DNA from: Codonopsis lanceolata
Taxonomy: Eukaryota > Streptophyta > Magnoliopsida > Asterales > Campanulaceae
Reading direction: 5' to 3'
DNA length: 64,000 nucleotides
Assembly (NCBI GenBank): GCA_013146195.2
Contig: CM028381.1
Span: 59,526,744-59,590,743, forward strand
Shown: positions 59,884 to 64,000 of the stretch, piece by piece
Position numbering within the stretch: position 1 is the first letter of the stretch
How the letters are laid out: each line of letters starts with the position of its first letter
Program-made: the position numbers and the translations under genes
Notes under the pieces: model-generated
The model's input: the letters and a program-made list of their open reading frames with translations, nothing else
Told to the model about the DNA's origin: nothing
The model's database searches: none

Positions 59884-60445
59884 ATGTCTTCACGTCCAAT
59901 TTCTTGTAAAAGCAAAAACCCTCAAAATCGAACTAATTAATGTTTGAATACACCAAATGAACCTTCTCCTCGTCAAAATCATTAACTCACTCCATAAAAC
60001 CAACCATCACATTACCATAATTTTTTTGAAACACAAAATATTCCAAATTTTGGAGTTCATCCGAATTTTCAAAACCTAAACTCTATGCAGTATGGAAACA
60101 CTTGGGGTATTGCAGGCACGATTTGCTATTATACGAGGACCAGCACTTATGTGGGAGGTATGTACGCTGGGAAAAATTATGAAACTTTGTATCATATTAC
60201 ATAATATGATTGTCGAAGATGAACAAAATACTTACACACGCTTGCCAATTGCTTCAGACTATGAACAGACTGATATTACTGATGGTAGCTTAGCATGACA
60301 ATATTTTAACGAGTGTATTCCCGAGCACGCAAGATATCTTAAACGAAGGTGTACCGTTCGAGATAAAGAATCACATCGCCGCCTACTCCATGATTTAATT
60401 GAAAATATTTGGAGACTTTTTAGTAATCAGTATTTTTTATTATAG
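59884..60445 (+). pseudogene. PIF/Harbinger-type transposase remnant (Plant_tran/ALP1-like), internally deleted
   Basis: The start (MSSRPISCKSKNPQNRTN, then NFGVHPNFQNLNS) resembles the low-complexity N-terminus of these plant proteins. Near 60095 it jumps straight to the C-terminal part of the nuclease domain: LGVLQARFAIIRGPALMW, MKLCIILHNMIVEDEQNTY, and after a stop ARYLKRRCTVRDKESHRRL and LIENIWRLF. The HTH and most catalytic residues are missing. This is a typical internal-deletion derivative. Terminal repeats were not found with confidence. Confidence 0.75.
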
Positions 60446-61180
60446 TTGTTGTATTATTTTCGGATATTATTGTGAGTTTCTTTGAATTGTTTATTTAATG
60501 AATTTAATTATTGTACTTTTTAAATTTATTAATGAATATTAATATAAATATTATTCGACTTATAATAAATTGATAATATTATTATATTCTTTAATTATAA
60601 TAATATTATATTATAAATAATATTGAATTATTCTAGTTATACTAAATTAATAATATTATAAATAAATAATATCAAATTATAATAAATATTATTCAAATTA
60701 TAATAAATAAATATTATTTTAATAATGACTATTTATATAATTTAGAAATTATTTATTTATGCAATATCAAATTTATTTGTTAGTATAAATTGAAAGAATA
60801 TATTAAATTAATAGAGATAAAGATGGTGGGGTAGATAAAGTTGTTGGAGATAAAGATAGTGAGGTATGTAAAGGTGTTGGATTTTGTGCCACCATTGGGA
60901 GAGTTTTTTTGTTTTAAATCAAATAGATATCTAATCGATTAGTTTATTGGTTTTTAATAGATTGAGTTTGATTTTTGATAACCATTGTACCTACCCTAAT
61001 AAGCCCCCCTTTTGCTAGGCGCCAGCCCCATCGCGCAAATGCGCATTTGTTATCTAGAAATTGCGGGCATTATATTTTCTCAAACATTTATGGGTTATAA
61101 TTGGATCGGTACCTTTTGATCAAATGTTAACCACTTCCGTTCATTATAATATTATTTAATTGCTAAAGTATAGTTTGGGG
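60446..61180. other. AT-rich stretch
   Basis: 60480-60800 is almost only AATATTATAAATAAT-like low-complexity sequence. No gene. Confidence 0.5.
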
Positions 61181-63283
61181 GGTCAAAATGACGAAGATAC
61201 ACTTGATGAAGAAAATGCGTGCAGATAAAGCCACGGCCCAAGATTGGGCATCGCAATACAAAAGTTAGGCATCACAATGAAAAAGTTGGGCATCGCACTA
61301 CCAAAACCGTATATCGCCGTGTAAAAAATTAAATGTTGGAAACTGGAAAGGCATAGTTTCTTTGTCCTTATTAATATTTTTCTCTCTCTGTGTACATTTC
61401 TCTCTTCTTCCACCCACTCTCTCTCACACTCTCAAACTTCCAGATTACATTATCCATTATCCATGCATTCCATATTGCATTATCCATTATCCATGTATTC
61501 CAATTGCATCCATTGTCTATTTGCCCCTACCTATCACATGACAAAAGGGCCCAAGTCGTTATACATCATTGACAAAAGGCAATAACAACATACCATTCCA
61601 ACTATACTTGACTGCTTATGTTAGATTATGATGGATATTATGAAATCGGTTCACAAAGTTATGGATGGTATATCATATGCATAGCTAATATAATTCTTGC
61701 TTGCCTGTGTGGAAGAAAGAAGTCAAGATGCACGCAATCCACAATGAAGCCCACATCGGAGGCAACGAAATCCACAACGATACCCACATCAAAGGCAACG
61801 AAACCTACAACGATGCCCACAGCGTAAGTTCCGACGCCCGCAATTTAGGCATTGTAAGTTCCAACGCCCACGTCATAAGTTCTGAAAGAGAAATCTTGCA
61901 CAATTTCATGCTCGAATTCTTTGTAAACATCATCTTGCATTTCATTATCTTGCTTGGTGTTCAGCTCGCGAAGCAAGAAGAAAGAGAATTTTATTAAAGC
62001 TATCGTTCATTCCAATCATTGTTTTGATTTTAGGCTTCAGTTCTTCGTCCTTCTTATTGTTCATCGCAATAGAAAAATACATCTCTTTCAACAGTTGCTT
62101 CTTTTTGGTGGCAACCCTTCTGCAATTCCAGTTGAATACACTTTCACAACTACTCAAAACAAAAGCAATCACTGACCCGAACTACCCAAGTACACGCTCA
62201 GATTAATTCTATTTTCGTGAATTCATCGGTTGTTAAAAATTCAGTTGCCTCCGATGTGAGCATCGATGTGGATTGCGTGCAGCTGGACTTCAGATCTCAG
62301 TTTAAAAAATGTCATTTAAACTTTATGTGAAAAGTGTAATATTAGTTATGCCTACTCCGAGGAAACAACTTTCCACGTAGCAGCAAATGCAGTTTGGCTA
62401 TAAAAGAACATGTAGCTACAATTGTTTCTTCAGTTTCACATATAACGGGTTTTTTAGCCTCTAGGCTTGAACTTGTTGACAAAATACATGCTTGCAAAAT
62501 ATATGGTAGCAATAGCAATTATATTTTGCTTCAGCAAATTGGAAAGTTCTTTAGCCTTTATGCTTTTAAAGCATTTTCAATTCCAAAGCTTACTGGAAAT
62601 AGATAGAGCAAACATAACTGATTAACATGATAAAGAGAAAAAAGCCAGATGAAAGGTTTGAAACCTTGGACTTAGTTGGAAAGGTATGTGTTCCGTACCT
62701 GCCCAATTGGAATAACTGGTGATGAAGATGATGGGGAGAGGAAGAAGAAGATGGAGGGAAAAGGTAGTGCACGTATTTTAGGAAGAAAAAAGCATAAAAG
62801 TACTTTTGCGGTTTAAAAAAATATGAGTACTTGAGAGGTTACAATTTCACAAAATGAGACCGACCTGCAATTATTCAAACATTAATTTGATTTATTCCTT
62901 TGTTTTTTTAATCGCTAAAATTTATTTTTGAAATATTGTTCCTGTAATACTCAAATTCAAAGAACGATGTAAATTTCTTATTTGTCTTTCTTCCTTCTTC
63001 TTCTTGTCCCTTTTTTCTCTTCTCCCTCATTCGCCTGAAGACGCAAAAAAAGTATGAAGAGGAAAGAAAGTGGGAAGTTAAGTGGTGAAGAATAACGATA
63101 GTTACTACATGTTGTTTATTCATCACTCGAATTTCCCACTCTTTTACTTATTCATATCATGTTGTTGTTGTTGTTGTTTTTCTTCTTCTTCATCATTGTG
63201 TTTGTGTGATTCAAAATAGATTTAGTAACACAAAACTCTTTTGTGTTTTGTATTGCTATACATGTAAAATGTTCAATGAAATG

Positions 63284-63284
<1 letters not shown>
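61181..63284. other. Unassigned region with small repeats
   Basis: 61240-61320 holds three GGCATCGCA-like words. 61740-61880 holds tandem ATCAAAGGCAACGAAACC / TAAGTTCCGACGCCC units, open in two frames and therefore not clearly coding. 62394-62606 is open for 70 codons (LELVDKIHACKIYGSNSNYI) but is not recognised. 62985-63070 is C/T-rich then G/A-rich. Confidence 0.4.

Positions 63285-63330
<46 letters not shown>
63285..63330. repeat. (TA)n microsatellite
   Basis: About 23 uninterrupted TA units. Confidence 0.95.
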
Positions 63331-63333
<3 letters not shown>

Positions 63334-63339
63334 TTGTTG

Positions 63340-63780
63340 GACACCTTTTTGAATCTGGATGCGTTAATTTTGAATCATAATGCATCATTTGTGAATCGTG
63401 ATGCATCGATTTGGATTTGGGATATAGGAAAGATGCATATATATTTGAATCATTTGTTGATTGTGTACTGCAAAGAAGGTAGATAAAGGTCTGGTAATTT
63501 AAAATTTTATGCATCGCTGTGTAAAAATTGATACATCGGCTACAAAATTGGATTAAGAAATTTAAATCGATGCATCGCGGTGCATAAATTGATGCAGCGC
63601 GATGCAAAATGGAATTAGGTAATTTAAAGTTGATGCATTGTGGTGTAAATTTTGACGTCACGTGATGCAAAATTGATTAGGTAATTAATTTGATGTCACG
63701 CGGGCGAAAAGTTAATGCAATTTAAATTGATGCATTGCGGCGCAAAAATTGATTTAGTACGATACATTTGAGTGTGTGAT
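63340..63780. repeat. Degenerate GATGCATCGCGGTGCA repeats
   Basis: About ten loosely spaced copies of GATGCATCGCGGTGCAAAA or variants (AATTGATGCAGCGCGATGCA, TTGATGCATTGCGGCGCA) separated by 20-40 bp, several preceded by GGTAATTTAAA. The same vocabulary occurs at 30828-31064. Confidence 0.7.
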
Positions 63781-64000
63781 CACAGGATGGCATTGTACGG
63801 AGACTCATGATCGATGACCAAGAAGGTGATGGTCTTCGTTCGTGTCTGCTCGCGGTCTCTAAGCATGACTTCAAGGTCAACAGTGTCTTTCACCCCTACA
63901 CGATGATTAGTAAAGTTTTCCAGAGTGCCTAAGTATAGCTTTAAGTGGGCATCAGTCAATCCCAACACGAGGAAGCAAGAGTAATAGAGCACGTCTTTTT
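63780..64000 (-). pseudogene. Ty3/gypsy protease-region fragment, running off the right edge
   Basis: On the - strand the frame reads KDVLYYSCFLVLGLTDAHLK, later TNHRVGVKDTVDLEVMLR and FLVIDHESPYNAIL, then a TGA. The VLYY...LGL spacing and the SPYNAIL end are those of the retropepsin region of plant gypsy polyproteins. The usual next residues (GRP) are missing: the sequence stops matching at 63782, where the GTGCA-repeat region begins. The catalytic Asp would lie outside the window. A broken element end. Confidence 0.77.

Noticed and set aside
61701..61997. 98-codon frame with His/Asn repeats as a gene
   Set aside because: Tandem repeats keep two frames open at once, and there is no recognisable domain.

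Overview
The window is nuclear DNA from a flowering plant, probably a eudicot. It is AT-rich, its genes have GT-AG introns, and it carries typical plant LTR retrotransposons (Tekay-, Athila- and SIRE-like), CACTA, hAT, Harbinger and Stowaway elements, with few host genes. I cannot name the species. I can support four host genes with complete exon models: three F-box paralogues of the At2g32560/At2g26850 type (+ strand, 31.5-32.9, 34.6-36.0 and 51.1-52.3 kb) and one mitochondrial carrier of the At5g15640 type (- strand, 53.0-57.8 kb). There is also a broken RPL39 gene (about 41.8-42.6 kb, - strand).

Layout. 1-3117: the end of a Tekay-like Ty3/gypsy polyprotein (chromodomain) and its 3' LTR. 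3118-4496: non-coding, with a possible short exon. 4497-6224: non-autonomous hAT element with a GC-rich rim. 6246-30634: a CACTA (En/Spm) element expanded to about 24 kb by nested insertions. Its left part holds a Stowaway MITE, a captured wall-associated-kinase EGF exon and a degenerate telomere-like tract. An Athila-like gypsy element follows (5' LTR from 9752), whose own LTR is split by a 4.6 kb reverse-oriented solo LTR related to the LTR at 272-3117. At 20898-20997 a run of 100 N joins Athila integrase directly to the reverse transcriptase of a SIRE-type copia element, so the Athila 3' half and the SIRE 5' half are missing. After the SIRE 3' LTR (26568-27600) comes the TNPA-like CACTA transposase remnant and the right CACTA end.

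30635-36023: F-box genes 1 and 2 with a small hAT element between them. 37130-41150: copia element with a matching GGAAG target duplication but a 5' LTR cut to 88 bp. 41151-42614: RPL39 remnant. 42615-47745: a second copia element (- strand) with two LTRs. 47746-51066: LTR-like and hAT-transposase debris. 51067-57807: F-box gene 3 and the convergent carrier gene, whose introns hold a SINE and short SINE-tail-like insertions. 58211-59280: hAT element with a Stowaway MITE inside. 59.9-60.5 kb: Harbinger transposase remnant. 61.2-63.8 kb: unassigned repeats. 63780-64000: end of a gypsy protease region entering from the right.

The F-box genes form a local family, originally tandem, pulled apart by the two copia elements. 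F-box 1 keeps the long form, while F-box 2 and 3 share a compact form lacking about 50 residues and one intron. Almost everything else is transposable-element sequence, and every retrotransposon coding region here carries stops, frameshifts or deletions except the short gypsy end at 1-276 and the stop-free but cut fragment at 63780-64000.
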